This document shows positions 37,325-50,200 of a stretch of 64,000 bases of DNA, piece by piece. The position numbers and the translations under genes are program-made. The notes below the pieces were generated by a model. That model ran no database searches and had not been told where the DNA came from. It saw only the letters and a list, made by a program, of their open reading frames with translations. Position 1 is the first letter of the stretch. The number at the start of each line of letters is the position of its first letter. This DNA comes from Lytechinus variegatus (Eukaryota; Echinodermata; Echinoidea; Temnopleuroida; Toxopneustidae): contig NC_054740.1 of the NCBI RefSeq assembly GCF_018143015.1, positions 51,518,240-51,582,239 of the forward strand, read 5' to 3'.

Positions 37325-37570
37325 CCCTAAAAGGCCCGGGGCGCGGATTCTCCCCCCTCTCAACTTTTCAAGATAAATCCGCCCTGCAAAATTTTTAACC
37401 GCGCCGCTTGCTGACTTTTTACTTTCAAACCTCGAACAAGCTTTTGAGACCAAAATATTTTCCAATAATGCCCGGGTACGCGGCCTATATGTAAGTGCAT
37501 GTCAAACCCAAATTAAATTGCTCCAAAACGTTAATTCAGTCATGTACAAACACAATGCAAATTAATGTGT
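37325..37570 (+). repeat. Repeat I copy 1
   Basis: Shares CTGACTTTTTACTTTCAA, CTTTTGAGACCAAAAT and GTAAGTGCATG with 52100-52335 in the same orientation. Confidence 0.65.
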
Positions 37571-38165
37571 ATTTGAGATACGCAGCTTATAATATATTCA
37601 AAACGTGCATTTTCAGATCAGAATATCAAAAATTTTCAGATCACGCTTCGCGCTCACATTTTTAATGTAGGAAAAATCCACTTACACATCCTTTTTATGA
37701 TTTACAAAACATAAATAGAGTGTTCCGTGTTAGGTCTGATACCACATTTTCTTTTCCTTTTGCGCTCGCATCAATTGTTTAGAATATATCCCGTTCATGA
37801 TTACAAAGGTGCTTAAAGAATGTAATTTTTTTAGGTAGGAATGTCAAAAAGTTTAAGCTCCCGCTTATCGCTCACATTATTAAATTATTGTATAGTATTC
37901 AGGGCTAACTACAATCAATCTAGATCCCTTTTCGATCAGGCCAGAACATAGGCCTATATGAAATATTTCTGCTAGCGCTTCGCGCTCGAAGTAAAGTTAA
38001 TTATCTAGGTACATAATTAAGCATCTTGTTCAGGATCACAAAACATAGCAGCTCAGAATATTCAATTTTCAGGACAAAACTAAATTTAAAAAAATTAGCT
38101 CGCGCTTCACGCTCGCACTATTCAAATAGGGCTTATTTATTGGCGAAAGCCGGATCCGCCCCTGG

Positions 38166-41100
38166 GTGTCTATTCAAACATAATACAAAGTAAAAGACCG
38201 CTAGCATGATGCTTTCTTTCATTTATTTCTGGCAAAATCCAAAAAATTACAAATACAAGAAAATTGAAAGACCGATCTTGGATAGCGAAAAGGACACTGA
38301 TTCCTATTAAAGGTTAATTTTTCTATCACCGGTCGCCTAGTTTACAAATATCATTACAAACATTAAAATGAATAAAAATACATATACTTAAATGCCATCA
38401 AGACGCACCTTTATTCATGTTGTCCAAACCATTCCAAAATGATAGATCTGATTGGTAGAATGACACTTGTTAAGACCAACAATTCATTCATTCATTCATT
38501 TATTGGTTTTTGCAACATTTTTCATAACAAAATTCTGGACAAGAAAATATATATCTGAAAATTGACATCAAGATAATGAACAATAGTGTTGTATATAAAT
38601 CCTCAAACATATCTTACATAAATGAAAATCAATAAGTGGTATTTTCTGTTACACCATAGATAGGATGGTTGCAAGGGTCGTCACAAAAGCAAAGCTTGAA
38701 AACGTAACAACCCTGGAAAATATTTTCCAGGGTATTTAAGACCAACAATTGGAAATCTGAAAAGGTATAATCCTTAGATTATTGAAAAGCATGTGCTTTA
38801 CTTAACAATATTCATTCCATTACCTTGATATTTCAATAACTAAAACAAGGCCCACACTATAGTCTACTGGAACAGATAGAAAATGTCAGCACTGTTGTGT
38901 GTAATTTGAAAGACATGGGTATTACACATTTCAAATGACATAATAAGATACAAGATAATTACTTTTGTCTTCGTAAACATGATGATTAAAATCATGAAAG
39001 AGACTTACACTGGTATGATTATAGTAAGACAATAGATAAGTTGAAGGGGGGATGCTTTGTATTAAATACAACATTCTTTCATGCACACATTTGGTTTTGC
39101 ATGTTGTAATAAATATTGATGTAATGCATGCTGGCAAATAAAAAAAATACAACCGAACTAATCAGTTTGCGAAAATAATTGCTAATAGCTTTAGACGAAT
39201 AAATCAGTTTACGAAATTAATTATTGTTATGTAAGATAAAGTTACGACAATAGTTAAAGAAGTGAACAATCGACACTCATTTGCACTGCAAACACCATAC
39301 AGGCATTCATTGTTTATCTTAATGATTGTAGACAGTACAAAATAATATGCAACGCTGTTTACTATATGAACCTGACAGTAATATTAAATCTTAAGCAACA
39401 GAGTTTAATTTTCAATACCTAATCTTCAATGAATTAAACATGACAGCAAACAGCGTTGTATAAAATCTTAAACAGCGTTTTTACTGTGTACACATGACAA
39501 AATATACATAATCATCCGAAAAGTACATTGAACAAAAACGTATGAAAGCACTTAAAATGTTGAAATAAAGCATTAATTTTACGATATCACATAAATTCAT
39601 ATATTTCTTTCAAGTTGCATTGCTGTACTTTGATGGTGTAGCTGGTAAGTTAGGCACACCGATTCATTGAGTTCAGTATCAGGTATTTGGTGTTACAAAC
39701 ACATACATGCGTATCAATACAAAGTTCATACCTTGAAAAAGTCCTGGCAAGTTTCAAATTTCAATAGTAGATATTTTTCACATAAATTTTTGGGCTTCAG
39801 TCTCTTCTATCAGATGCCAGTATGATGACTGCCAGAAATTCCAGAATTTCATTTCATTTTCATTTCAAATAAATATTTATTTTCCTCCATTTTACAAAAT
39901 TTCTTCATTTTTGTTAACAAGAAATCACATGAAATCAATTTCCATAAAGAATATAAATATATTCAACTTATGTGTACAGAGGAAGGCGTAGGTCCCTCGA
40001 AGCACATGCTTGTGGCGGGATACGCCTGTGGACATATATAAACCCCTCAAAAAAAGTTCTGCAACTCAAGTTTCAGTGCTAATAAATTTCTTAGTGTGCC
40101 ATCGTCATATGTAAAAGTGGTATCATTGGAAAGTATGACTATTCCTGTTTACGATCATGTGTCATTTGTAATGCGAGTGTTATCATGAAATACACGGACA
40201 TGACAAATATGTAAAAAATGAAATGTTGCAAAATTCGTTGCCATGTCATGTTTGAGTTCTGCAACTCAAAGTGCAAGTTTGAGTGCTAATAAATTTCTTA
40301 ATGTGCCATCATAATGTGTAAAAATGATATCTTTAGAAAGCATGATTATTCTTCTTTACAATCATGTGTCATTTGTAACGCTATAGTGTTATCATGAAAT
40401 ACACAGACATGATAATACGCAGCAATGTTCATGATGTTAGAAATGAAATGTTGTAAAATGCGTCGTTTCCATTAGCGAATTTCCAATTGTATCGAGGATG
40501 GACCTTTTTAGATATATACAATACACAAAATATAATATGCTTGATTGAGCATGTTGCACTGCCCACTTGTAGAGCTCGAAGACTGGGTTGCGCAAAAATG
40601 CAGATTTTCAAGCTGTGTCCAAAAAATAAGTATTGACCGAGCTGAACAATATTTTTTCATAATTACAAGAAAATCAGAACTGATATTGCAACTTATTTTA
40701 ACAACTCTGTTAACGAAACTTTTATTTTAACCGTAGGCAAACGTAGCTTCAGGTTGGAGGTAACAGCTAGAACAGAGCTGGGGCATAAAATAAAAGTAAA
40801 ATAAAAGTAAACAAAGTTTAATTCAAACATTTCCAGCATTATGCTGGTTGATCACGTTTTGTCCTTAAATATCAAAGGGGTTTACATTTCATATGCCTTT
40901 CTCCACACTTTCTCCAGCATGACAATAGAAGAAAAGTCAATCATTATGAAAGATTTCTGCCTAAATGAGACAGAAAATCGTGTACAACTCTTGAACGCAC
41001 ACACAGGTCACGGAGTGACCCTGAGTGCAAACAGCTGACTGTGTTACAACTTAGGGGTGATACATTTTCACAATAGGGGTGAGGCAAACTCACTGGAGGG

Positions 41101-41237
41101 ACTTTAATTCACTTATAACACAGAAATGTGTACTACAGTACTCCTGTTGAGTGCTCTGATGGAAATTATATGAGTTCATTTGAACGGGAGGACAAGATTA
41201 TTGTATATATCGAGTGCATTATGCATAAATCATATAC
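38166..41237. other. AT-rich region with a small tandem repeat, no gene recognised
   Basis: Contains (ATTC)n near 38485. A two-unit tandem repeat of about 200 bp at 40054-40460 has cores GTTCTGCAACTC, GTGCTAATAAATTTCTTA and ATCATGTGTCATTTGTAA. No splice-bounded coding frame was recognised. Confidence 0.5.
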
Positions 41238-41342
41238 CATTGCGACCCCTGCCTGGCTGATGGTCCAGGCATGACGATCCTGAGTGACGTCACCGATAGA
41301 GACCTCAAATGCCAGGAGAGCCCATTCGATAACTGACTTCAT
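41238..41342 (-). CDS. Orphan candidate coding exon
   Basis: Exactly 35 codons between a TTTTTTAG acceptor and an ATG|GTATAT donor, phase 0 at both ends. The frame starts MKSVIEWALLAFEVSIGDVT and is richer in G+C than its surroundings. No family is recognised and no partner exons were found. It could belong to a minus-strand gene downstream of the LRR-ZU5-Death gene, or be an alternative 3' exon of it. Confidence 0.35.
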
Positions 41343-42167
41343 CTAAAAAACACGTATTGAAGATAACATCCAATGGGGAAATGGCTTTCATTTTCATGAA
41401 ATATACATTCCATTCTTCAATAAATCTTTAACCCCGTCGTTAACTGCCCATTCATTCTCGAGCAATGGGGGAATGAATACAGAGTGTCTCAAAGTTTGTG
41501 TGAAAAAAGGTGCATTTTCCATAGAACTTCTGAAAAAAAGGAATGCGTAAGGGAAAGATTAGCCCCAAAACACGAATAGATGAGTTAATCAAATGAGATG
41601 AATCATAAAAATCAGTGAAATATAGTTTCTCCAGTACTCATTACTGAATACCCCGACTTGATATGATTAATTTTTCCCCCTCTCCATCAACTTTTAAGAA
41701 AAAAGGTGCATATTTTCATAAAAATATTATGTGTTATATCGACGGACGCCCGTGCGTACGAGCAGGAGGAAGTCAAATGTCTCGTATTTTTCATAATGTT
41801 CATATTATACTCATTCGTATGTTTTACATCCAGTAATGACTTGTTGCATATCAGGTGAAAGCTGAGGTTATGATATTGTAACAGGTCAAAATGAACTGTT
41901 TATTGAAAATTCATATATTTTCATTACTCTTAATAATTCGTCTGTAAGTAATAGATGCCTTTAGAGGAAGTGCACAAGAAGTAGTAAAAAAATAGAAATG
42001 TTAAACAATCTTCATGCTTTTTAGGAAGTATGATTCACACTCTTTCTGGGTAAGAGTGATGCTGAATGGTCTTTGGGTCAAAACATCACATTCCAGAGCT
42101 ATGAGCTTGTATGACGTAGATCATTATGGTCAAGGCTTAGCATCTGTGAATGGAGAGTGATGACTGC

Positions 42168-42786
42168 ATAAAAGGGAGAGAGGAGTTTGCTCCAATTCAC
42201 TCCTGCACTGCACCCCATTCATGGGGCAGGCAGAGAGGCTTCTTCATTTTCGGGTCAGAATTATAGGTAAGATATTATTTTGTCAATTCTGTTAGTTTTG
42301 AACAATAGTTTATAAAGTTGGTTAACAATGTATTTTCTATTGTTCGGAATAAGAGGTTAGGATATATTAAAGTGCTATCTATGCTAGCATAGCATATTTG
42401 TCTTATTCTAAGGGGTTTTGTGAATTGAATAATTAATTAGTTGTGCATCTGTCTTTGTCACTTCAGATGATTTTTGTGATATTTTATATTAATTACTTGT
42501 AATTGTATACTTGATTGTAGTATGTAGTTATAAACATAAAATGTGTTCGGTTCTAATCGTAAAGTAAAACGGTTTAGTAAAATGATCTTTAGAGTTGAAG
42601 ATTTTGGTTATTGAATTGTAAATTCAATGTTTCAGTTTTGTGTTTTCAGAGTAAAGGGTCACAACGATTGCTTACTATGTGTAATAATTGTTACTTTCCT
42701 TTTAAAGGTATTTGACATGACATTCGTGTAGCGGGTGAGGCTATCACGAGAGGAAATAATATGGTCCTCTAGGCCAGATTGCCAGG
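42168..42786 (+). promoter_or_regulatory. TATA box with two candidate leader exons
   Basis: ATAAAAGG at 42168-42175 lies about 30 bp before TCCAATTCACTCC. A candidate first exon ends TATAG|GTAAGA at 42266. A second exon runs from 42708 (after CCTTTTAAAG) to 42786 (before GTGAGTGG). Neither holds a usable reading frame, so this is either a 5' UTR of an undetected plus-strand gene or a non-coding RNA converging on the gene at 43546. Confidence 0.3.
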
Positions 42787-43545
42787 GTGAGTGGTTATCA
42801 TTTATAAACCACTGTATTTCAATGCTAATTTGTTGGCATATTTTAATTGTTGGTTGGTAAATTTCACTTAATGGATGTATTTCATTTATTTGTTGGAAGA
42901 GTTATCCATAACGATGGAGGAACTGAATTTGTGATTAGATGAGTTGAATTCAGGCAATATTGAATAAGTTTTAATGAATGGATATAGACAACATGTTTAT
43001 CATTTATTATTATGAGTCTACTTGACGTCATATTGATGAATGTTTTATCTTAGAGTCACAAGCAAATATGTGTATATTTCTATTTTGTGCGTTTTTCAAA
43101 CATATATCATCATTCTAGTCAATTGTTTTATTCTCATTGGTTTTTGCAGGGTTTTTTTAAATTTCTTTATCTTTTGTTCCTGTACTTGGAAATTGTGGAA
43201 TTTTGTATATAATGACTCATCGATATTAAACGAACCGAAACACAAGGAATGGTGTCGTGTGTCATCTTTCTGCATCAGTTTCCGCGTGTTACAATATTTT
43301 AGAATTAGTTCTTCAACTATTAAAAATAAAATCATTTATCTGACGACATTTGGTGGTTTCATGCACCTATACCGAATCACAAAGGGCGGGACCATAGAAA
43401 ATGTTATCAGCGCTAAACATCGTTTTATTCAAACAATAATCCTGGACCCCGAATCATCAAACATCAGAACATGGCTATCGGCGTAAAGATAGCTCTTGAT
43501 CTCCTAAAGCCATCGGGAAGAATTGTTTAATAACTTTGATCAGAT

Positions 43546-44264
43546 TCATAATTCCATGTCATCCGTGTCTTCCAGAATAAATGTCAAATCTTCTCGTTCC
43601 GATCGCCTCAGTACCTTTTTTAATCTTTCCTTTGTAGCCTCGGCGCCATTTACTTTTCGCCAGCGAAGCAACATCTGAAAAATACATTCCTGCTTGAAAG
43701 AAGACAAAAACAAAACGAAAGGACGCCTTAAGGGGGTAAGGTAAATTTGTGGAGCATGATTAATGATTTTGTTTAATAATTGTTATTTTGATTTATACCA
43801 TTTTATACTTGTTATCTGTTAATTATTTGTTCATTGCCGCTATATTGCCGTTTGTGTGATGAAAGTTTCAGACCTCTTGTTAAAACAAAATGATAAGAAG
43901 TATATTTTCAGTATCTTCAGTTTACATGCAATTTATCCATACAGCACGTTACAAACTGATGTAGCCTGAATGCAGACTTAAGTGGCTCTGATTGAGACAA
44001 AACATGCAAAAAAGGTGAATGATTGCAAGGACATGAAAGATGCGGGAATTCCACGATAGGACTTGCTCAGAGGGTATGAAAAGACCAAGGTACGTAGGCC
44101 TACCTTGATATTGGGGTGCTGTTCGAGTATTATTTCGATTTCTGAGTTCTTGAAGCCTAGAAAAGTTCCAACCATCCTCCATTCTGAACCCAGTTTGTTG
44201 GAAAGGTCCCTCAGATTCACTTCGGTGATCTCGAAGATATTATTATGCTCTCCTCCTCCACCTC
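43546..44264 (-). CDS. Gene 3 Death-domain exons
   Basis: 44264-44104 and 43674-43546. The domain begins after a GGGGG linker: VNLRDLSNKLGSEWRMVG (helices 1-2), FLGFKNSEIEIILEQHP (helices 3-4), MLLRWRKVNG (helix 5 with the conserved Trp) and ATKERLKKVLRRSEREDL (helix 6). The stop is at 43546-43548, after an acidic tail EDTDDMEL. Confidence 0.92.
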
Positions 44265-47200
44265 CTTCAAAGTTAAATCATCAAAAGGTTTCGTTATACT
44301 AATAGCAAATATTTAATATCCATGGTGGTGGTGGTAGGAAAGAATCATTTTGTTTGATACACAGAGTATGTCTACTTGATTGCATGTGACTAAACAATGG
44401 CATTGGTTAATCAATAATAAATTTGACATTGATAAGTGTAAATGGAATGACGGTTACCATGATATTGGTGCTTTTCAGGCAATCAAAACCATATCTATTC
44501 TCGTTTAGTCATAATTCAAAAGTCAAATCCAAAGACTTTTAATATTGACATAATTTGTAATTAGGAATGCTGAAAGTTCTAGAAAATAACGCGTGTTTAA
44601 ACATAAAGCAAGAATAATAACATTTCTTCGACGGGATCACGTTTCTCTTTAAATATCTTTGAACTCGTTTTATCAGCATTTTTAGGTGTACTATATTATA
44701 CTACTTTTCTTGATGAACCATTGATTTTGATTAATAAATCTGTGATTTTTCTGTAATCGTTTTCTTTATACGTATTTGTATATCTATTGTAATGTTTTAT
44801 CAGTTGTGGAATTTATTTTGATAGTAGTTTAATAATTGTGCAGGGCTCTCTAAGACTTGTGAAGCATTTTATGTATTGAAGAAACAATTTAATCTCTGTA
44901 TATGGAACACTTAATGATAAATATATTGATGGACAGATAGAGTTATTATTCAATAGCTGTATAAATAAATAAACAATAGTAAATAAATGAATAAACAAAT
45001 AAGTAAATAAAAGCAACAAATAAATAAAATTAATAAGAAAACGCTATGTTTCTAGCAGGGGCAGATCCAGGATTTTCCGAGGGGGTGCACCTATTTCCGA
45101 TGAAAAATTCGACAAGCAAAAAAAAATGGTCTTAACATTCAAAAGGGGGGAGCACACTTCTGCATTAACGGTATTTTTCACATCACAAATTTTAATTGAA
45201 TGTGCTTCTCAAGAGGGGGCGGACCGGATCCCCCACCCCCCCCCTCCCTGGATCCGCCAGTGATTTCTAGTAAATCATACCTTTATCTTGTGGAGTCGAG
45301 AAATCCAAGGGGAAGATAAAAGTTTCCTCTAGTTCTTCACTCTGCCCTACTTTAAGTGACAATGCAACATTGTCTGGATGATGGGGGAAGTATAATTCAA
45401 ACGGCACACAGAGTCTTCCTCCGCATCTTAGTCTTTGGTAAGATACAACCTGATATAGAGAAATACAATTTATGATGGCATTATCATGATTGATCACTCT
45501 CAATATGTAAGTGAACTCTATAGTGATGATGATGATGATATTGATAAGACTGTTTATTGTGTTAACAATAATATATAACAATAATAATGTTGATAATTAT
45601 AATAATGATAATCATAATATAATAATCATGACAATAATAATGATAATAATAATGATAGTGATGTCTTGAGCGCACATGCCGCCAAGAGACGTTCATGGCG
45701 CTAGCGCAGCAACAGTTCCTTTGGATATAAATATTTTTGTACATTTTATACATATAAAACAACTATAAAATATAGATGCAAATGAAGTCGACAAAGACTA
45801 ATAATAATGTTAATCATAATAGTAGTAAAAATGACATAATAATGACGATAGTAACAATAATAATAATAATAATTAATTTTCGTACAATACATTAATTTTT
45901 TCTGCAGCCTTGTTATTTGCTGGTAATGTGACAATATCTCATTTCAATCATCAGTTTATTTTCTTTGAGAGTCATTGAAGATGCATGAAGAAAAAATAAA
46001 CGCTTCTTTCACACATCATTATTCACTCTTCATTTTGATTAGTGTTTTTTCATTTTGAATTTCATGGTGTTTTATTTTCTTATATCTATACATTCATTTG
46101 TTCATAAAGTTATTTTTATCGTGTCATAATCTTCACAATTAAAGCTTGCATTGTCTGAATGGAACATGAATATTCATGAATAAATTCGATAAATTCGAAA
46201 CAAAAAGCCAAATCGCACATAATCCAATATCCAATACTTTCTCATTTGCATTTGGGTTGACAGAATCCGTGAGATGAAATTAAAATTGTGACATTTAGTT
46301 GTCATACAAAGATCAAATTGGCGAATTTTACCAAAATTATGAAATAAAGAATTTAAAAGTAATCATCAAAGACGTACACATTCTGCCATTTTCTTGCATT
46401 CGGCATTGCATTGCATCTTGAGACCAACCCCTGCGACCATTATGTAGACAGGTTGTTCCACATGAGCTGGTACGAATCCTTGTTTCTCTTCTTCCATTTC
46501 TAGCAACTTTTACAAATAAAATGATACATTGTGAATATAATGTAAGAACACAAGCCAAATACACAGGTAAATAAATGAAGATGAAGAGAGTCAGTCAATC
46601 AATGAAAAGATGATTCATATATATATATATTGTCATTTTTCAGCAGGTTTTTCTGCATTCATAGGTACTTCAAAACATGGAATCGCAGAAATCATAATTA
46701 AAAATTGGGACGATTTTAATCGGTCTATGTTTTTTTTTTTTAACAGTTACATTTAGTCAAGCAGGGATGTAGCTGAGACTTGTACTCTCGATTCACGGGA
46801 CTGCTGGTGAAAACTCTCTCCATATACTTTGTATTTGTGATTCGGTCCAAGACCAAGGCTGGTAAAATGCGGCCTCAAGGTCGGCCTCGACTTCATCCCT
46901 GTAGAAAATTATGCTTACCTTATTTTTTTTTCATTATATACACTTGTACTTTAATTTCACCTTGTTATTTGAATGTTTATGCATTTTAGAACATTTTCTT
47001 CTTTGTAATTGGTTGTATTATGACCACTGCATGTTATTTTCATGTTATTTCATCTGTCATATTTGATGTTTTTGATTGTGAGCTCACATTATTAGTCTTC
47101 GGACTTTTTGATGAGAATATTTTAATACAAACCGAATTGAATTTGAATATACCTCCTTGTTCCCTTTCACCTTTCTGTATAGGTGTGTGTGTAAGATGAC

Positions 47201-50200
47201 CTTCCAAGTGAGATTTCTCTCTCTAAAAGGCCGACAACGCATCTGCTTTCCGCGGAAGGATAAATTATTCATCTTGATCATAATCTTTGCCCAAGAAAAG
47301 TGGTCCATCTTGAGTTTGAGTACATCCTGCATTATGGTACAGCTTGGTACCCCAGACCTCGGCAACATAATTCGCTCTTTAAAAACTGCATCTGCATTGA
47401 TTTAAAAAAAAAAAAAAAGTCGGAATAAAGACATTCTGATACGGCTTATGTCGAAAGGGTGGGTGCTGTCGCGTTAGGGTGCGTCAACGCGAACGCGAAG
47501 ATTCGTCCAAAGCCCCCCCAGTTTGGCCGAAAGGGTGCGTTGGGAGCGTTAGGGCGCGTCAGTGTCGACAACGCCCCCAAATGGCACAACCGGGGGGGCT
47601 TTTCCCGAACCTTCGCGTTCAGGGGTGGTATTCTGAGGTCATTTTATCTTTAAAATATTTTATTTTATCTCTTAAAATGAAATTGGTATTCTGAGATGAG
47701 ATTTTATCTCTCAGATAAAATTTTAGATTTTATCTTGCGTATAAATTTTATCTTGCGTATCTACAGATGATACGCAACAGAACAATGCCTGCGTAGACAT
47801 ACTCATCGCGTATCTGGCCATTGCAACGCGGATGATGTGCTTGCGCCCATGTTACTTTGAAGAAAAAATAAAATAAACTTAAAAGAGGGTAGGGGCTATT
47901 TTATCTCCGCGACGTTGATTTCATCATTATTTCTACGTGAATTAACCCCAAATGGTGACATGAAAATGAAGAAAAATTATATATTTATTGAGAATAACAC
48001 CTTAACGTTGTTCCTGTACAATCAGAGAGTATTTCATAAAACTTTTCTTGACTAATATTGTCTTTGAAATGATGCTTGAAAAGATGCGATAAAGACTTCG
48101 AAAAAGATGAGAGTATTGTTCTTTTTGTTAAAAAGAAATCTCGGTAAAGACGCGTAAGCGTATAGTGCAAGCGTATTTAAAGTCAATAAATTGACGCAAT
48201 CTCACCCCTTTGCCACACCTCCTGGCGGAATGGATTTTAATTGGTTGAGTGATATGAGAGAGCTATAAAAGCGCGTTTCTAATTGGATATTGATTAAAAA
48301 ATAGGTGTGTCTTATAGAGATAAAATGAAGATAAAATGGTTCTCAGAATACCAATTCGGAGAGATTTTAAGGGTATTTTATCTCACTGATTTTAACGGAG
48401 ATAAAATATTTTATTTTATCTGAGATAAAATGGATCTCAGAATACCACCCCTGTACATTTTTATTTTACAAATCGTCTTGAACGAGGTTCGCTGACTAAT
48501 TAGGCCACGCCCACTCCAAAGTTTTGATCAAAATGCAATGTAAAGTTTGTTTGATGTTTTCGCCGCGACGATTCGAAATGAAACGAAGAAATTAGCAGAA
48601 GTGAAGGTCACCGGAGAGGTGAATGAGGATTTTACCGTAAGTAAAACCATTCAAAATGTCGTTCATATTATATGTAAGGTGATGAATAATTTGTGGTGCG
48701 TAATTATCAATTGAATTACAAGAAAAGATAATCTTCTGGCAGGAACCCTGTCGATACGATCGACAAACTTGACAGTACATAATCCAGTCTAGTCCCATAC
48801 CCGTGTTTCTGTGTCTGCAGAACTAAGTATCTGACTGAGGTCCACACAACGACCCATCGCGACCCTGTCCATACACGTTTTTATGATCCACACAGGGCTG
48901 TAATTTTGCTAAGAGAAATCTTTATATTGTTTTACCTTTATGACATTCGGCATTATCGTGATATAGGGAACCACCGTTCACTTCATACAGCAGCGCTTTA
49001 TTCAGTCACACGCTCACGCACTACCCTATTTCCACCTCCATTCACTTTGTACACAAGTGCGCGTACACAAATCTATGAGTGGTTCCCAAAACCACGATTT
49101 GGCCTGACATTCTATATTAAAAATCATAATTTTTCTTTTCCTTTGGTTTTTGTATTAATTTTGTTGCTCGGTGTGGTCGGGGATATCCTCGATTACCAGC
49201 GTGTGCAATAGATGTACACAAATCCAATGTGGCCATCCCAATTCTGTGTTACAGTCATTGGAATTGGACAGGAGCTAAATCACATATTGATAGTGTGAGT
49301 GATAAATTGGATATTCTCAACTTATTTAGCATATAGGCTTAGCGAACACAAGTCAAACGAAATGGAGGCACTCGACAGCAGGCGAGGATTCAGGGGGGAG
49401 TTATGTGGCAGAGGTGCGTTCACACCCAATCAAAATCTAGATATTATAAGTTTTAAATGGTGCACCCGTGGCAGTAGACCAAAAGCTTCGGTCCCTGTTT
49501 TGCTGGTTGTTCAGCTGAACTCCGTTGGCTTCACTCACCAAATACAGAGACCGAAGTTCTAGCGCGATCTGTACAGGGGACTCAATGGCCATATGTTTAC
49601 GTACTTAAGATCGGATAAAAAGGGGAAGTGAATTTGCGCGACAGCCGAGGTAAGTCACTGTTTTGTTCCTTTTAACTTCAATTTTCTCCGTTTTGGGGAA
49701 TTATTGCCAAGAGGGAATATAAATTTGCATTTTGGTCGCGTTAATTTTCAAAATTGTTATTCATTAAAGACAAAATTGAAGAGCCCCGACGGGGGGATTT
49801 TGCATTGTAAGTCCCCTAATGGTGGCTGCACAATAGCAAGCCGTCTGTGTATGAGAAATAAAAAAAAATGTTTAAAAACTCCTTGAAACAGACAGCTGCC
49901 AGCTGTCTAGCTATCGTGCAGCCACCATTATGGGACTTACAATGCGAAATCCCCCAGTCGGGGCTCTTCAATTTTTCAATTTTATTTTTCATTTTTATCG
50001 TACCACATAAAGTTAGAGTCTAGATCTAGTCAAACCTAACCTTAAATAGCACGTAAAGGTACTTAAATGTCCATTCATTAAAACAAAAATAAAGGGGAAT
50101 ATGCAATGGATCTCATCAAGCCCAAGTATTTTTTTGCCTTTGAATCTCATAATAAAGTACTATTGAACAAAATCCAGTAAATTAAACCAGCAAGGTATCC

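Larger units (their letters stand above)
33865..38130. repeat. Zone of GCGAGCGCGAGC-type motifs, switching orientation midway
   Basis: The left half carries GCGAGCGCG/GCGCGAGCT motifs followed by AATTTTTTTT (for example 33868, 33976, 35566, 35664, 35938, 36388, 36528). The right half carries the inverse GCTCGCGCTTCGCGCTC forms (for example 37640, 37762, 37850, 37972, 38098). Spacing is roughly 100-200 bp and the units are very degenerate. Insertions of other repeats interrupt it. Confidence 0.6.

Noticed and set aside
35202..38164. CAGGGGCGGATCC inverted ends as one 3-kb hAT insertion
   Set aside because: The ends fit hAT, but the 8-bp flanks differ (GGCAAAAT and GGTGTCTA), so they may be two separate insertions.
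43040..43486. 148-codon plus-strand frame
   Set aside because: Hydrophobic and biased residues from AT-rich sequence, no domain, no supporting signals.
47459..47653. Frame beginning MGAVALGCVNANAKIRPKPP, also present at 56709-57044 minus
   Set aside because: The two frames match only because both lie in the inverted ends of the 9.6-kb element; they diverge where the ends do.
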